Assembly (NCBI GenBank): GCA_963205035.1
Contig: CAUJII010000065.1
Span: 1 to 43,947 of the forward strand
Direction of reading: 5' to 3'
DNA from: Spirochaetota bacterium
Lineage (GTDB): Bacteria > Spirochaetota > Leptospiria > Turneriellales > Turneriellaceae
Length of the DNA stretch: 43,947 nt
Shown piece by piece: positions 26,547 through 38,416 of the stretch. How positions within the stretch are numbered: the first letter of the stretch is position 1; each line of letters starts with the position of its first letter. The notes below the pieces were generated by a model, which saw only the letters and a program-made list of their open reading frames with translations, was not told where the DNA came from and did no database searches. The position numbers and the translations under genes were made by a program.

Positions 26547-29500
26547 CTACTCTTCATCGCTGTCATCGCTCGGCTCTTCGTCTGTAGCGCGGCCAGCCGG
26601 TACGCTTTGCAACTCTTGAGTTTTTTCCTCTGGCCCGTTGTACATTTGATCGAGCTCTTCTTCGGTATAGAAGAGGTCACCCATAACGTTTTTATAAGCG
26701 CGTACGTCACGGTATTCTCGCATACCCGTGCCAGCCGGGATCAAGTGTCCGATGATAATATTCTCTTTAAGCCCTTCGAGTGGGTCGTCTTTCCCTTTGA
26801 TTGCCGCATCGGTCAAGACACGCGTTGTCTCTTGGAAAGATGCAGCAGAAAGGAAGCTCTCTGAGTTCAACGACGCTTTGGTAAGCCCCATCAAAATAGG
26901 CGTCGCTCGCGCTTCTGCACCGCCGTTCCGCTCTACTCGGATATTTTCGTTCTTGAAGAGAGTTCTATCGACTTGACTCATCGGAACAAACGAAGTATCG
27001 CCTGCGTCAGTCACTTCGATCTTACGCATCATTTGGCGAATAATAATCTCGATATGCTTATCGTTGATGTAAACGCCCTGCAAACGATAGACTTCTTGAA
27101 TCTCACGGATGAGATAGCGCTGCGCGATCTCTTCGCCCATAATCCGCAAAATATCGTGCGGATCCATAACTCCATCATCGAGCGGCTCGCCATGCGTTAC
27201 AACTTCGCCATCGTGCACCTGAATTTGTTTGTGCATCGGTATCGAAATCGAGACAGTCTTTTCTGCCGCCTCATCACCTGAAAGACCTTGTGGGATAATC
27301 CGCAAGACGCGCTTGTCGCGGACGATATCGCCGGTATCGCTCAAAACGCCGTCGATTTCAGCCAGATGGCATGGATCTTTCGGATGGCGCGCTTCAAAAA
27401 GCTCGTCGATGCGTGGAAGACCGCCAGTGATATCGCGCGTCTTCTCTGCTTTTGATTCAATCTTCGCAATAATATCGCCTTCTTGAACGCTGTGACCGTT
27501 TTCAATCGTCAAAATTGCACCCACGGGTAACGGAGTCTCTGTAATGAGCTTTCCTTTCTCGTAAATATGCGCTCTCGGAACGAGTTTTTCATTCTTGTAA
27601 GCGACAATTTTCTTGAGCTTACCGACAGTGTGGTCGCCGGTATCTTCGATGCGCAAGTTCTTGCCGTCTTCGACGTCGACGAGTTCGAGACGCCCGTTGT
27701 GTGTTGCTATAATGAGCGAGTTATAAGGGTCGTATTCGCAAAGAAGCTCACCCGCTTTGAGGATTGCCTCTTCTTTAACGTGCAGCACCGAACCTGCACC
27801 TAATTGGATTGCATATTCAGGCGCCAAGAGATAGATTTCATTCTTCTCGAGGAATACTTGTCCTGCGACCGGTGAATAAAGAATTGAATCGGCACCTTCT
27901 TTATTTTTCAGTTTGCCTAAGACTTCACCCTTGATGAGCTTGGCTCCCGCTTCGAGAGTAAAGCTCTCAAATTGATTCTTATTGTAACGCGCCAAGATTT
28001 GTGCAATCACAACCGAACCGCGCTTCGCCATAATACGTTGCTTTTGGCGATTCATTACGAGACGCCCTTGGATTTGCAATACAACCGCGTCATACGGAAC
28101 TTTGACGGTGCTTTCTGCCGATTTTGTGGTTGCCGTACCGCCGATATGGAATGTACGCATCGTGAGCTGAGTTCCCGGCTGGCCAATCGACTGTGCGGCA
28201 ATAATTCCGACCGCCTCGCCTTTCTCGACCTTCTGAAGAGTCGCTAAGTCGATGCCATAGCAGCACGCACAAACGCCTGTGACCGATTCGCACGTCAATA
28301 TCGAACGTACTACAATCGTCTCGTAACCCATGGTTTCGATTTGCGAAGCAATCTCTTCGGTGATGAGTGTGTTGCGTATATGCAAAATTTCGTCGGTATT
28401 AGGGTCTTTGATATCTTGCTGCAAGTAGCGGCCGACAATTTTTTGCCTAAGTGGAACAATAATTTTTTCGCCTTCTTTATCGGCGCTCATCTTAAAACCG
28501 TCTTTTGTGCCGCAGTCGTCCTCGCGGATAATCACATCTTGCGAAACGTCGACCAAGCGGCGTGTGAGATAACCCGCGTCGGCGGTCTTGAGTGCCGTAT
28601 CGGCCAAACCTTTACGCGCACCAGAAGTCGAGATATAGAATTCAAGAACTCCCAAGCCTTCTTTGAAGTTCGAGCGAATTGCCAACTCGATGATATCGCC
28701 GGAAGGTTTCGCCATCAAACCGCGCATGCCCGCAAGCTGACGGATTTGCGAACGAGAACCCCGCGCACCCGAAACCGCCATCGCGTAAATCGGATTAAAC
28801 CCTTTCTGGTCTTCGCTCAAGACAGCAAAAAGATCTTCGGTAATTTTTTCGTTGGTGTTCGTCCAAATGTCGATGACCTTCTTGTAACGCTCTTCGTTCG
28901 TAATGACGCCCTTGCGGTGCTCTGTTTCAACGCGCTCGACTTCCTTGTTCGCCTTTTCGATGAGCTTAGGCTTCGACTCGGGAATTTTTACGTCGTCGAT
29001 GGAGATGGTCGGCGCAAAACGCGTTGCGGATTGAAAGCCCAAACGCTTAATCGCGTCGAGAAATTTTACCGTTATCGCCGCACCACGCAGTTTATAAAGA
29101 TCCGCGATAATTTCGTTCACAGATTTATTTGTGAGCGCCTTATTAACAAAAGGATAATTTGGAGGCAACAACTGGTTGAAAATTAAGCGACCCGGTGTTG
29201 TTTCAAAAATCTTTTCATTCTGAACGAAGCGCACCTTCGCACGGTATTCGACAACGCCTCTATCGAGAGCGTAATGGAGTTCATCCATGTTGTCGTAAAT
29301 CAAACCCTCGCCTTTGGCTCCAGGCAAATCGGCAGTCAGGTAATAGAGCCCCAAGATCATGTCTTGCGTAGGACCCACAATCGGCTGACCGTTGGCCGGG
29401 TTGAGGAGGTTGTGCGCCGCAAGGATGAGAAGCCATGCTTCGAGTTGCGCACGTGGCGACAGCGGTACGTGGATCGCCATTTGGTCACCGTCAAAGTCCG

Positions 29501-30842
29501 CGTTAAAAGCATGGCATACCAGAGGATGGAGCTGGATGGCCTTGCCCTCGATCAGAACCGGCAAGAAAGCTTGGATACCCAAACGGTGGAGCGTCGGCGC
29601 GCGGTTCAAAAGAACCGGATGCTCGTGAATGACTTCCTCGAGGCCCTCGAAAACTTCGCGCTCCTCGTTTTCAATCATCCGTTTTGCAGACTTGATGTTT
29701 TGCGTGTACTCTTTGTCGACAAGCCACTTCATGATGAAGGGCTTAAAGAGCTCGAGAGCCATTTTCTTGGGCACACCGCATTGGTATATTTTGAGCTCCG
29801 GCCCCACGACGATGACGGTACGGCCGGAATAGTCGACGCGCTTACCCAAGAGGTTTTGGCGGAAACGGCCTTGCTTGCCCTTGAGCATGTCGGAAAGTGA
29901 TTTGAGCGGGCGGTTGCCTTTTCCTTTGATCGATTTTTTACGGCGGCTATTGTCGAAGAGCGCGTCGACCGCTTCTTGCAGCATACGCTTTTCGTTCGAG
30001 ACAATAATGTCGGGTGCTTTCAGTCCCAAAAGTCTCTTGAGCCGGTTGTTCCGGTTGATGACGCGGCGGTAAAGATCGTTCAGGTCGGAGGTCGCAAAAC
30101 GTCCCCCTTCGAGCTGCACCATCGGGCGGAGCTCCGGCGGTAGAACGGGGATGGTATCCAAAACCATCCACTCGGGACGGTTATTGGAATCGCGGAACGC
30201 TTCGAGAATTTCTAGACGCTTCAGGATGCGTTTATCGCTAATTTTTTTCTTCGTTTCAATTTTTGCCCGAATAAGACGGATTTCTTCTTCGATGTTAACC
30301 ATCGCGAGAAGTTCTTTAACCGCGTCTGCGCCAATCGAAGCGTAGAATTTATCGCCGTAAAGCTCCACCAAACGACCATGCTCTTCTTGCGTGATGAGTT
30401 GCTTGAACTCCAACCCTGATTCGGCGGGATCTAAAACCACGTAGCGCTCGAAGTAGAGAACACTTTTGATGTCGTTCGCCGACATATCGAGAACAAGAGC
30501 GATGCGGCTCGGCACCGTGCGGTAATACCAAATATGTGCAATAGGATACGACAACTCGATATGCCCCATGCGCTCGCGACGCACTTTGGAGTGCGTCACT
30601 TCGACGCCACACTTATCGCAGACAACCCCTTTATAGCGGATCGACTTGAACTTGCCGCAATAGCACTCCCAATCTTTTGTCGTTCCAAAAATTTTCTCGC
30701 AGAAGAGTCCCTCGCGCTCGGGCTTCAACGTGCGGTAGTTAATCGTCTCTGGCTTCTTGACTTCGCCATGCGACCATTCGCGTATCTTATCGGGAGACGC
30801 TAAACGGATACGGATTTTATTAAAATCATGAAATTCTCTCAT
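26547..30842 (-). CDS. rpoC: RNA polymerase beta' subunit
   Basis: 1431 aa; zinc motif [36 protein letters not shown] catalytic motif. Confidence 0.99.
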   Translation of the reverse strand: MREFHDFNKIRIRLASPDKIREWSHGEVKKPETINYRTLKPEREGLFCEKIFGTTKDWECYCGKFKSIRYKGVVCDKCGVEVTHSKVRRERMGHIELSYPIAHIWYYRTVPSRIALVLDMSANDIKSVLYFERYVVLDPAESGLEFKQLITQEEHGRLVELYGDKFYASIGADAVKELLAMVNIEEEIRLIRAKIETKKKISDKRILKRLEILEAFRDSNNRPEWMVLDTIPVLPPELRPMVQLEGGRFATSDLNDLYRRVINRNNRLKRLLGLKAPDIIVSNEKRMLQEAVDALFDNSRRKKSIKGKGNRPLKSLSDMLKGKQGRFRQNLLGKRVDYSGRTVIVVGPELKIYQCGVPKKMALELFKPFIMKWLVDKEYTQNIKSAKRMIENEEREVFEGLEEVIHEHPVLLNRAPTLHRLGIQAFLPVLIEGKAIQLHPLVCHAFNADFDGDQMAIHVPLSPRAQLEAWLLILAAHNLLNPANGQPIVGPTQDMILGLYYLTADLPGAKGEGLIYDNMDELHYALDRGVVEYRAKVRFVQNEKIFETTPGRLIFNQLLPPNYPFVNKALTNKSVNEIIADLYKLRGAAITVKFLDAIKRLGFQSATRFAPTISIDDVKIPESKPKLIEKANKEVERVETEHRKGVITNEERYKKVIDIWTNTNEKITEDLFAVLSEDQKGFNPIYAMAVSGARGSRSQIRQLAGMRGLMAKPSGDIIELAIRSNFKEGLGVLEFYISTSGARKGLADTALKTADAGYLTRRLVDVSQDVIIREDDCGTKDGFKMSADKEGEKIIVPLRQKIVGRYLQQDIKDPNTDEILHIRNTLITEEIASQIETMGYETIVVRSILTCESVTGVCACCYGIDLATLQKVEKGEAVGIIAAQSIGQPGTQLTMRTFHIGGTATTKSAESTVKVPYDAVVLQIQGRLVMNRQKQRIMAKRGSVVIAQILARYNKNQFESFTLEAGAKLIKGEVLGKLKNKEGADSILYSPVAGQVFLEKNEIYLLAPEYAIQLGAGSVLHVKEEAILKAGELLCEYDPYNSLIIATHNGRLELVDVEDGKNLRIEDTGDHTVGKLKKIVAYKNEKLVPRAHIYEKGKLITETPLPVGAILTIENGHSVQEGDIIAKIESKAEKTRDITGGLPRIDELFEARHPKDPCHLAEIDGVLSDTGDIVRDKRVLRIIPQGLSGDEAAEKTVSISIPMHKQIQVHDGEVVTHGEPLDDGVMDPHDILRIMGEEIAQRYLIREIQEVYRLQGVYINDKHIEIIIRQMMRKIEVTDAGDTSFVPMSQVDRTLFKNENIRVERNGGAEARATPILMGLTKASLNSESFLSAASFQETTRVLTDAAIKGKDDPLEGLKENIIIGHLIPAGTGMREYRDVRAYKNVMGDLFYTEEELDQMYNGPEEKTQELQSVPAGRATDEEPSDDSDEE

Positions 30843-30864
30843 TTTTTCTCCTTAAAGCTCGCTC

Positions 30865-33800
30865 TCAATTATTTTCTACCGAGTCGACTTTGATGCGACG
30901 GCGGATGCGTGAAAACTCGTCTTCCATGTCGGCAATTTCAATCGGCCTATCTTCACGGTCGAGGATTGTGATATCCAACGCCAACGAACGGATCTCGCGA
31001 ATGAGGACGTTGAAGCTCTCTGGCACTCCGGGCTTAATAGCGTGAATGCCTTTGACAATCGATTCGTAGACGCGCGCACGACCTTGCATGTCGTCAGACT
31101 TGACTGTCAAAAGTTCTTGCAGCGTGTGCGCTGCGCCGTATGCCTCAAGCGCCCAGACTTCCATTTCTCCGAGGCGCTGGCCACCAAACTGAGCTTTACC
31201 ACCCAACGGTTGTTGGGTGACGAGCGAGTACGGGCCTGTCGAGCGTGCGTGCATTTTGTCCTCGACCATATGGTGGAGTTTTAACATGTAAATTGTACCG
31301 ACAAACGCAGGTTGCTCAAACGCCTCGCCGGTGCGTCCATCGCGCAAACGGATTTTTGAATCGGGGCTCACCTTGGCTTTCTGCGCATACTCTTGAATGT
31401 CTGGCCATTCTGCACCGTCGAATACCGGCGTTTCAAAATATATTCCTAACGCACGGCCGATGTACGCGAGCTGAGTTTCATAAATCTGGCCCAAGTTCAT
31501 CCGCGAAGGTACCCCTAACGGGTTCAACACAATGTCGATGGGAGTTCCATCGGGCAGCATCGGCATATCTGCTTCGTTCAGAATTGTCGAGACAACGCCC
31601 TTGTTACCATGGCGGCCTGCCATTTTATCTCCGACAGAGATCTTACGTTTTTGCGCCACGTAAACCTTGACTGCTTCAAAGATACCCGCAGGGAGCTCGT
31701 CGCCCGCTTCGCGCCTGAAGCGCACGATGTCGACGACAATGCCTGTGTGTCCGTTGGGGACGCGCAAAGATGAGTCGCGCACTTCTTTTGCTTTCTCGCC
31801 AAAGATCGAGTGCAAGAGTCTGTACTCCGGTGTAAGGTCTGTTTCTCCCTTAGGAGTAACCATTCCCACTAAGATGTCGCCGGCACGGACTTCCGCGCCC
31901 ACACGGATAATGCCTTCATCGTCTAAGTCGCGGAATGCGCGCTCGCTGATATTCGGAATGTCGCGTGTAATTGTTTCACGCCCGAGTTTTGTCTCGCGCG
32001 CTTGGATTTCAAATTCTTCGATATGGATACTTGTAAATGTATCTTCTTTCACAAGCTTCTCGGAAAGAATAATCGCGTCTTCAAAGTTATAGCCATCCCA
32101 TGGCATAAAAGCGACAGTGATATTTTTTCCCAGAGCTAAACGGCCATAGCGTGTCGCCAAACCGTCCGCCAAAATTGTTGCCTTGCGTGCAACGTTCTTG
32201 TTGGGTTGGTTTAGTCTGCCTTTGATAATTTCACCCGCAAGCAAATCCCCACGGTAAACAAACGCACCTTCGCTCACCATCGCTTTCATCGCGCCTTGGA
32301 ATGTTTGGAGCGGAAAGCGAAAAACTTTACCATTTTCTGTCTCAAGCAAAATTTCGTGCTTTGTAACCGATGTAATCTTGCCGTTTTCGGGTGCGTTGTG
32401 GCAACCGACAAGCGCTTGGTGGTTCAACGTCGTGCTTTGGTTCGTACGTTTGAATTTCACCAAACGGTATTTATCTTTCGTTCCGTCTTCGCGTTCGACT
32501 TCGATTGCGTCTGAATCGACTTTTGTCACGACTCCGTCGTGGTCGGCAACTATGCAGACACCCGAATCGTAAGCGATGGGGAGCTCCATGCCGGTACCGA
32601 CATAAGGCATATCGGGATTCATCAGCGGCACCGCTTGGCGTTGCATGTTGGAACCCATGAGAGCACGGTTCGCGTCGTCGTGCTCAAGAAAAGGAATGAG
32701 ACTTGTCGAAAGCGAAATCACCTGCGTCGGCGACACGTCCATGAGCTGAATTTCATCGGGAGACTTCAAAGGGAAGTCTCCCCTATAACGGCAGCTCACC
32801 AATTTGTCTTGGAATGCGCCGTTGTCGTCTAGGAGTGCGTTGGCTTGCGCAACAACGTAGTGGTCTTCTTCGTTTGCAGACAAAAACATCGACTTGCCAG
32901 TATCGCGGCCCTTTTCGACGACGCGGTACGGCGTTTCAACAAAGCCGTATGGGTTAAGTCGCGCATACGTTGCCATCGAAGTAATGAGACCGATGTTCGG
33001 ACCTTCGGGCGTCTCGATGGGGCAAAGTCTGCCGTAGTGCGTATAGTGCACGTCGCGCACTTCAAAGCCTGCACGCTCACGGGTAAGTCCCCCGGGCCCT
33101 AACGCGTTCAAGCGGCGTTTATGTGTAATTTCTGAGAGCGGATTCGTCTGGTCCATGAACTGAGAAAGTTGGCTTGCACCAAAAAATTCGTTCATCACCG
33201 CCGTGATGGGCTTAATCGAGACAAGAAGCTGCGGCGTCATCACATCGACGTCGTTCATGCTCATGCGCTCTTTGACGACGCGCTCCATGCGGCTAAACCC
33301 GGCCTTGAGTTGTGTCGTGAGCAACTCGCCCACCGTACGAACGCGGCGGTTACCCAAGTGGTCGATGTCGTCGTATTGATACCCCGGGACCTCATGGATG
33401 AGGTTGACCATATACTTGCACGTCTCAACAATATCGATGGGGCGCAGCGTTTGCGTTGTCACATCGTCACCAAATTCTTTTCCATTCAGGTGTTTGAAGC
33501 GTGCGTTAATTTTGTAACGGCCTACGCTTCCCATGTTATATGTCTTTGGGTCGAAAAACAAGCGGTGGAGTTCCGCATTTGCACGCTCTAAGTTTTTCAA
33601 GCGCTTCTCTTCGTCGCCGTGGTCTGCACTGTAATCGAGAGGCTTTTGCTGCTTGATGAATTCTACGAGTGCCTCTTCAGTCGAGTTGACGCCATCTTTG
33701 TCTAATGAATTGAAGACGACGCGGTGATCGACCGAGCCCTTGTTCACGATCAACTCGATCTTTTCGATCTTAGCATCCTTGAGCATGTCCAGGTTGTCTT

Positions 33801-34605
33801 CGTTCAAGGCATGCCCCGCCTCGACCAGAATTTCTCCGGTTTCGGGGTGCGCGATGTCGGTTAGAACGCGCCGATTCAAGAATTTTTGGAGTGTCTTATT
33901 TTGAACGCCTTTGACAGTCAACTCTTCCGAATCGTAGAATAGACGCAAAATCTGTTCGTCGGTGCCATACCCTAACGATTTAAGAAGCAGCGTAAAAGGA
34001 AATTTCTTGCGTCGATCGATGCGTGCGATGAGCACGCCTTTTGCGTCCATCTCAAATTCGAGCCACGAGCCTTTGTGGTCGGGGATAATACGCGAAGAAA
34101 AAATATTTTTTGCTTCATCGAAGAAAATAAAGATACCGGGTGACCGGTGCAACTGATTCACAATCACGCGCTCGGCACCGTTGATGATGAAAGTTCCGGT
34201 CGGTGTCATCATAGGGAGATCCCCCATGTAGACTTCTTGTTCTCTGACTTCGCCGGTTTCAATAGCGATAAGGCGAATCGTCGCCTTGAGCGCCGCTGCG
34301 TACGTGACGCCGTTGACTTTGCAGTCCCAAATATCGCGTTTCGGTTCGCCTAAAGTGTATTCGACAAATTCCAGAATCACGTCGCCGTTCGAGCTCTCGA
34401 TAGGAAAGCTATCTTCAAAAACAGATTGAAGTCCGAGGCGTTTACGTTTCGCCATGGGAGTATCCAACTGGAGAAACTCGTGGTAGGAAGTTGTCTGTAC
34501 TTCAATGAGAGGTGGGATATCTAACGATTTCCTAATTCTCCCAAAGTTGGTAATTTTGAACGACGATGTATCCTCGCCGACAATAACAGGCTGCGATGCT
34601 GGCAT
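30865..34605 (-). CDS. rpoB: RNA polymerase beta subunit
   Basis: 1246 aa; [47 protein letters not shown]. Confidence 0.99.
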   Translation of the reverse strand: MPASQPVIVGEDTSSFKITNFGRIRKSLDIPPLIEVQTTSYHEFLQLDTPMAKRKRLGLQSVFEDSFPIESSNGDVILEFVEYTLGEPKRDIWDCKVNGVTYAAALKATIRLIAIETGEVREQEVYMGDLPMMTPTGTFIINGAERVIVNQLHRSPGIFIFFDEAKNIFSSRIIPDHKGSWLEFEMDAKGVLIARIDRRKKFPFTLLLKSLGYGTDEQILRLFYDSEELTVKGVQNKTLQKFLNRRVLTDIAHPETGEILVEAGHALNEDNLDMLKDAKIEKIELIVNKGSVDHRVVFNSLDKDGVNSTEEALVEFIKQQKPLDYSADHGDEEKRLKNLERANAELHRLFFDPKTYNMGSVGRYKINARFKHLNGKEFGDDVTTQTLRPIDIVETCKYMVNLIHEVPGYQYDDIDHLGNRRVRTVGELLTTQLKAGFSRMERVVKERMSMNDVDVMTPQLLVSIKPITAVMNEFFGASQLSQFMDQTNPLSEITHKRRLNALGPGGLTRERAGFEVRDVHYTHYGRLCPIETPEGPNIGLITSMATYARLNPYGFVETPYRVVEKGRDTGKSMFLSANEEDHYVVAQANALLDDNGAFQDKLVSCRYRGDFPLKSPDEIQLMDVSPTQVISLSTSLIPFLEHDDANRALMGSNMQRQAVPLMNPDMPYVGTGMELPIAYDSGVCIVADHDGVVTKVDSDAIEVEREDGTKDKYRLVKFKRTNQSTTLNHQALVGCHNAPENGKITSVTKHEILLETENGKVFRFPLQTFQGAMKAMVSEGAFVYRGDLLAGEIIKGRLNQPNKNVARKATILADGLATRYGRLALGKNITVAFMPWDGYNFEDAIILSEKLVKEDTFTSIHIEEFEIQARETKLGRETITRDIPNISERAFRDLDDEGIIRVGAEVRAGDILVGMVTPKGETDLTPEYRLLHSIFGEKAKEVRDSSLRVPNGHTGIVVDIVRFRREAGDELPAGIFEAVKVYVAQKRKISVGDKMAGRHGNKGVVSTILNEADMPMLPDGTPIDIVLNPLGVPSRMNLGQIYETQLAYIGRALGIYFETPVFDGAEWPDIQEYAQKAKVSPDSKIRLRDGRTGEAFEQPAFVGTIYMLKLHHMVEDKMHARSTGPYSLVTQQPLGGKAQFGGQRLGEMEVWALEAYGAAHTLQELLTVKSDDMQGRARVYESIVKGIHAIKPGVPESFNVLIREIRSLALDITILDREDRPIEIADMEDEFSRIRRRIKVDSVENN

Positions 34606-34834
34606 TTTACTCCTCTTGAACTCCGATTAGAACAGATAATGGCTCAAGGCCAGTCAAGATATTGAGTTTCAGAGAATTTGGCGTGCCTTCAAACAAGTTC
34701 ACACCCTTCGCAAGCATGGTCGCTTGAACGAATAACTACCCCGAGGCTTCTCAGCACACTGTGCCCAGAAGTCAATACTTGAACTATCCTTAAGCCAAAA
34801 TAAATAAACAAAGAACGAATCAACGGTTTGGGCA

Positions 34835-35212
34835 TTACTTGAGCGCGATCTTGCCGCCCAACGCCTCAATTTCTTTTTTGATTTTCTCTGCTTCTTCTTT
34901 CGATGCACCTTCTTTCAGAACGCCATTGCCGCCTTCAACAAGCTTCTTTGCGTCCATAAGAGGGAGGTTTGTGATTTCACGCACTTTCTTGATAGCGTCA
35001 ACTTTCTTGTCGCCTGAGAAACCTTCGAGAACAACGTTGAACTCTGTTTTCTCTTCGGCTGCTGCTGCGCCACCCGCTGCTGGAGCGCCCGCCACAGCAA
35101 CTGCAACCGGCGCGGCTGCTGAAATACCGAATTTCTCTTCCATTGCTTTTACAAGCTCTGCCGCTTGCACGATTGTGAGCGAGCCAATTTTGTCTAACAA
35201 TTCCTGTACCAT
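34835..35212 (-). CDS. rplL: 50S ribosomal protein L7/L12
   Basis: 125 aa; Ala-rich hinge; [40 protein letters not shown]. Confidence 0.98.
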   Translation of the reverse strand: MVQELLDKIGSLTIVQAAELVKAMEEKFGISAAAPVAVAVAGAPAAGGAAAAEEKTEFNVVLEGFSGDKKVDAIKKVREITNLPLMDAKKLVEGGNGVLKEGASKEEAEKIKKEIEALGGKIALK

Positions 35213-35266
35213 ACTAACTCCTTTACTTTCCCCTAAATAGACTCTTAAGTATCTCTACTAAGACAA

Positions 35267-35791
35267 TTATTTTCCATTCTTTTCTGCAACACTCTTGATG
35301 CCACGCGCGAGAGACGCCATGATATTCGAGAGTGTGCCTGCTATTTTCGTCGCTGGCGAGTTGAGCATCGCTGCCAACTGCGCCAGAACCTGCTCGCGGG
35401 ATGGAAGATCCGCGATGGTGATTACACCTTTTGCGTCATAGTATTGCGCTTCCATGACTGCAGCGGTTAATTTGAGTTTATCGTTTTCCTTGCTAAAATC
35501 GCGCAAGACTTTTGCGACTGCGGGCACGTCTTCGCCTGCGAATGCGATTGCGTTTGGCCCGACCAATGCAGAGTCAGGAAAATCTTTCGCTGCGTTCGCT
35601 TCTTTGAGCGCTAATCCAAAAACGTTATTTTTGACGACCTTGTATGAGCCGCCCGCATCGCGCAATTTTTTGCGGAGTTGGCCCATCTGCGCAACATCGA
35701 GCCCTTGGTATTGAGTGACGACAAAGTTAGGCGTCTTTTTCAATATCTGAGCGTATTCTTCTTTGAGATTCGTTTTAACTTGTGATGGCAT
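35267..35791 (-). CDS. rplJ: 50S ribosomal protein L10
   Basis: 174 aa; FVVTQYQGLDVAQMGQLRKKLRDAGGSYKVVKNN; upstream of rplL. Confidence 0.96.
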   Translation of the reverse strand: MPSQVKTNLKEEYAQILKKTPNFVVTQYQGLDVAQMGQLRKKLRDAGGSYKVVKNNVFGLALKEANAAKDFPDSALVGPNAIAFAGEDVPAVAKVLRDFSKENDKLKLTAAVMEAQYYDAKGVITIADLPSREQVLAQLAAMLNSPATKIAGTLSNIMASLARGIKSVAEKNGK

Positions 35792-35802
35792 AGTCGCTCC
35801 GC

Positions 35803-36486
35803 TTAACGCATTTCCTTGATGTTGACTTTGATGCCAGGAGTCATTGTTCCCGCGACATACATACCGACGACATAATCCCCTTTTGCATCCGAGGGTTTAT
35901 CTTTAAGGATGGCTTGAAAAACGGCTTCAGCATTTGTCTTAAGCTGCTCGGGGCTGAACGAGAGACGCCCCATCGGGACATGCACAACGCCCGTTTTGTC
36001 GGCGCGGTATTCAATGCGACCTGAAGTCAACTGTGCAATGATGCCCTTGATGTCGAGCGTCACTGTGCCCGACTTGGGTTTCGGCATAAGACCACGCTTG
36101 CCCAAGACCTGACCGAGCTTGCCAACATCTTTCATCATGTCGGGTGTTGCGACGACGAAATCAAAATCGACCCAGCCGCCTTGAATTTTTTGGATCAAAT
36201 CGTCGTCACCCACAAAGTCGGCACCCGCTGCCCGCGCTTCTTCGGCCTTTTCGCCTTTTGCAAAAACCAAAATCTTGACCTTCTTGCCTGTGCCGTGCGG
36301 GAGTTGGGCAATCCCACGGACGTTCTGCATGCTTTTGTAACGGATGTTAAAATGCCCTTCAAGAGTTGAGTCAAATTTTGTATACGACGCCTCTTTCAGG
36401 AGAGCCATCGCTTCAAGAAGTGAATACTCTTTTTCAGGATTGATCTTCTCCGCCGCGCGGCGGTAATTTTTACCATGCTTCGCCAT
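35803..36486 (-). CDS. rplA: 50S ribosomal protein L1
   Basis: MAKHGKNYRRAAEKINPEKEYSLLEA...GLMPKPKSGTVT; start ATG at 36486. Confidence 0.97.
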   Translation of the reverse strand: MAKHGKNYRRAAEKINPEKEYSLLEAMALLKEASYTKFDSTLEGHFNIRYKSMQNVRGIAQLPHGTGKKVKILVFAKGEKAEEARAAGADFVGDDDLIQKIQGGWVDFDFVVATPDMMKDVGKLGQVLGKRGLMPKPKSGTVTLDIKGIIAQLTSGRIEYRADKTGVVHVPMGRLSFSPEQLKTNAEAVFQAILKDKPSDAKGDYVVGMYVAGTMTPGIKVNIKEMR

Positions 36487-36487
36487 A

Positions 36488-36916
36488 TTACCCCTGTACG
36501 GTGACTCCCATTGAACGAGCAGTGCCGGCAATAATCAGCTTCGCCGCCTCAATGTCGTTCGCGTTAAGGTCGGGCATTTTTTGCTTCGCAATCGCTTCAA
36601 GCTGCGCTTTGGTGAGAGCTCCGACTTTTTCTTTGTTCGGGACCTTAGAACCACTTTCAATCTTTGCTGCCTTTTTGATGAGATCGCTCGCGGGTGGAAC
36701 TTTTGTGATGAAAGTAAAAGAGCGGTCAGAAAAGACAGTGACAATCACCGGGATAATACTTCCGGTCTGCGCCTGTGTTTTTGCATTGAATTGCTTACAG
36801 AACTCCATCAGGTTTACACCTTGTGGACCGAGCGCAGTACCCACAGGCGGGGCGGGATTCGCCTTGCCGGCGGGAATTTGGAGCTTAACTTGTGCTATGA
36901 TTTTTTTTGCTGCCAT
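36488..36916 (-). CDS. rplK: 50S ribosomal protein L11
   Basis: [47 protein letters not shown]. Confidence 0.98.
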   Translation of the reverse strand: MAAKKIIAQVKLQIPAGKANPAPPVGTALGPQGVNLMEFCKQFNAKTQAQTGSIIPVIVTVFSDRSFTFITKVPPASDLIKKAAKIESGSKVPNKEKVGALTKAQLEAIAKQKMPDLNANDIEAAKLIIAGTARSMGVTVQG

Positions 36917-36974
36917 GGATAACCTTATCTAACCTTGCGAGCTGCCAATTTACATTTTCGCGACATAGCGCAAA

Positions 36975-37511
36975 CTATATTTTAGTTACCTGTAGGTAAT
37001 CTAACTCAACTGGATTCGCGTTACCGAAAATCTCGACCATAACGACCACTTTGCCCTTTTCAGGCATCACGTTATCGATTGTACCTTGCCAGCCAGTAAA
37101 GCGGCCGTCGACAATCCGCACAATATCGCCCTTATTAAAGAGGATACGCGTTGCCTGCTTGTCGTCCGCCGTCGTAGGACCGATTTCAGTGAAGAGCGAA
37201 TGCATCTCTTCTTCGCTCAAAACCTGCGGGTCAACCCCTGTGCTGACGAATCCCATAATTCCCGGTAGCGAACGGATCCGTTGCTGCAGCTCGTCGCTCA
37301 ATTCTGCCTCGATAAAAACATAGCCCGGCATCAGTTTTTTCTTGATGACGCGCTTTTTGCCACCGCGAAGCTCTGCGACTTCGTGGAGGGGTATCTTGAC
37401 TTGGCCGACCTTGGCACCATCGGGCCACTTGGTCTTCTGCCGCTCGAGAAGTTTTTTTACTTTATCTTCGTGCGACGAAAGCGTCGTCACAACGTACCAA
37501 TCCATCGCCAT
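36975..37511 (-). CDS. nusG: transcription termination/antitermination protein NusG
   Basis: MDWYVVTTLSSHEDKVKKLLE...MPGYVFIEAEL; KOW motif GDIVRIVDGRFTGWQGTIDNV. Confidence 0.97.
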   Translation of the reverse strand: MAMDWYVVTTLSSHEDKVKKLLERQKTKWPDGAKVGQVKIPLHEVAELRGGKKRVIKKKLMPGYVFIEAELSDELQQRIRSLPGIMGFVSTGVDPQVLSEEEMHSLFTEIGPTTADDKQATRILFNKGDIVRIVDGRFTGWQGTIDNVMPEKGKVVVMVEIFGNANPVELDYLQVTKI

Positions 37512-37512
37512 C

Positions 37513-37698
37513 TCAACCGCCCATGATTGCAGCGAACGCATGCTCGATGCCGTTATCGACGAGATAGAGCATGAAGGCGAACAAGATAACCGTCACAAAC
37601 ACGACGACTGTCGACCGAGAGACTTCATCCCATGTCGGCCAGGTTGCTTTCTTGAGTTCTGCTTTCGCCTCTTTGAAAAATTGCCAAATCCTTTTCAT
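37513..37698 (-). CDS. secE: preprotein translocase subunit SecE
   Basis: 61 aa; FFKEAKAELKKATWPTWDEVSRSTVVVFVTVILFAFMLYLVD. Confidence 0.96.
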   Translation of the reverse strand: MKRIWQFFKEAKAELKKATWPTWDEVSRSTVVVFVTVILFAFMLYLVDNGIEHAFAAIMGG

Positions 37699-37721
37699 AA
37701 ATCCCCCTCGAATTTTTTCTT

Positions 37722-37792
37722 CAGGGCAGGAAGGAATCGAACCCTCACTAACGGTTTTGGAGACCGTCGTTCTACCGTTGAACTACTGCCCT
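37722..37792 (-). tRNA. tRNA-Trp (CCA)
   Basis: AGGGCAGTAGTTCAACGGTAGAACGACGGTCTCCAAAACCGTTAGTGAGGGTTCGATTCCTTCCTGCCCT; just upstream of secE. Confidence 0.96.
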
Positions 37793-37891
37793 ATTCAGAA
37801 GACCGAGGACAGATGACAGATGACAGAATTTCGGAAGTTATCGTTCCGCAATCTTTCTGCCTTCTGCCCTCTGTCGACAGTCATCTGTTTA
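37793..37891. repeat. degenerate heptamers, inverted orientation, tRNA-Trp/tRNA-Thr spacer
   Basis: AGGACAG-ATGACAG-ATGACAG (37806-37826) and CTGCCTT-CTGCCCT-CTGTCGA-CAGTCAT-CTGTTTA (37857-37891). Confidence 0.75.
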
Positions 37892-37963
37892 GCCCACAAC
37901 CGGAATCGAACCGGTGACCTTTTCCTTACCATGGAAATGCTCTACCGACTGAGCTACGTGGGC
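37891..37963 (-). tRNA. tRNA-Thr (GGT)
   Basis: GCCCACGTAGCTCAGTCGGTAGAGCATTTCCATGGTAAGGAAAAGGTCACCGGTTCGATTCCGGTTGTGGGC. Confidence 0.96.
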
Positions 37964-37998
37964 GAGGCAGAGGACAGAGGTCAGAAGACAGATGACAG
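37964..37998. repeat. heptamer tandem repeat in the tRNA-Thr/tRNA-Ser spacer
   Basis: GAGGCAG-AGGACAG-AGGTCAG-AAGACAG-ATGACAG, five consecutive 7-mers from the tRNA-Thr boundary. Confidence 0.85.
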
Positions 37999-38054
37999 AC
38001 GCACAAGCAGCCTGTTTCACGTGTCCTATTTTGACCTCTACCCTCTCCCTCCGT

Positions 38055-38230
38055 CTTCGGTTTTCGCAAAGAGGCACATCCTGTGCCGCGAAAACCTTGC
38101 GCATCCGTGCGCTTCGGATTTCGCAAAAACGCACATCCTGTGCCGCGAAAACCTCGGACATCCTGTCCTTAGGATTTCGCAAAGAGGCACGTCCTGTGCC
38201 GCGAAAACCTTGCGCATCCTGTCCTTCGGA
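38055..38230. repeat. hairpin array of three 56-57-bp units abutting the tRNA-Ser(GCT) 3' end
   Basis: Units 38055-38111, 38112-38167, 38168-38223, each cttcggNtttcgcaaaNaNgcacNtcctgtgccgcgaaaacct... Confidence 0.92.
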
Positions 38231-38315
38231 GCAGGAGGGATTCGAACCCTCGGTACCAGTTACCTAGTACAACAGTTTAGCAAACTGCCGCTTTCGACCT
38301 CTCAGCCACCGCTCC
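38227..38315 (-). tRNA. tRNA-Ser (GCT)
   Basis: GGAGCGGTGGCTGAGAGGTCGAAAGCGGCAGTTTGCTAAACTGTTGTACTAGG...GAGGGTTCGAATCCCTCCTGCTCC with long variable arm. Confidence 0.95.
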
Positions 38316-38381
38316 ATTCCAGCCGCCGGACAACAAACGACAGATGGCCAAGTAATCGGAGAGTTGACTCCCCGCATCTTT

Positions 38382-38416
38382 CTGTCCTCTGTCTTCCGTC
38401 TTCTGGCATCTGTCTG
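38382..38416. repeat. heptamer tandem repeat abutting the tRNA-Ser(TGA) 3' end
   Basis: CTGTCCT-CTGTCTT-CCGTCTT-CTGGCAT-CTGTCTG, five consecutive 7-mers, reverse complement of the ANGACAG type. Confidence 0.85.

Noticed and set aside
26728-34353. Numerous long plus-strand ORFs opposite rpoB/rpoC (up to 281 aa)
   Set aside because: They lie antisense to strongly conserved genes, lack recognisable motifs, and reflect codon-bias artefacts.
34613-34834. rplL-rpoB intergenic region as a novel regulatory RNA
   Set aside because: An attenuator or processing site is common between rplL and rpoB, and I could not identify a convincing distinctive structure by eye.
37889-38267. ORFs through the tRNA cluster (e.g. 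SQRGTSCAAKTLRI..., DVRFCEIRSARMRKVFAAQDV)
   Set aside because: Periodic peptides arise from the 56-bp repeats and run through tRNA genes.
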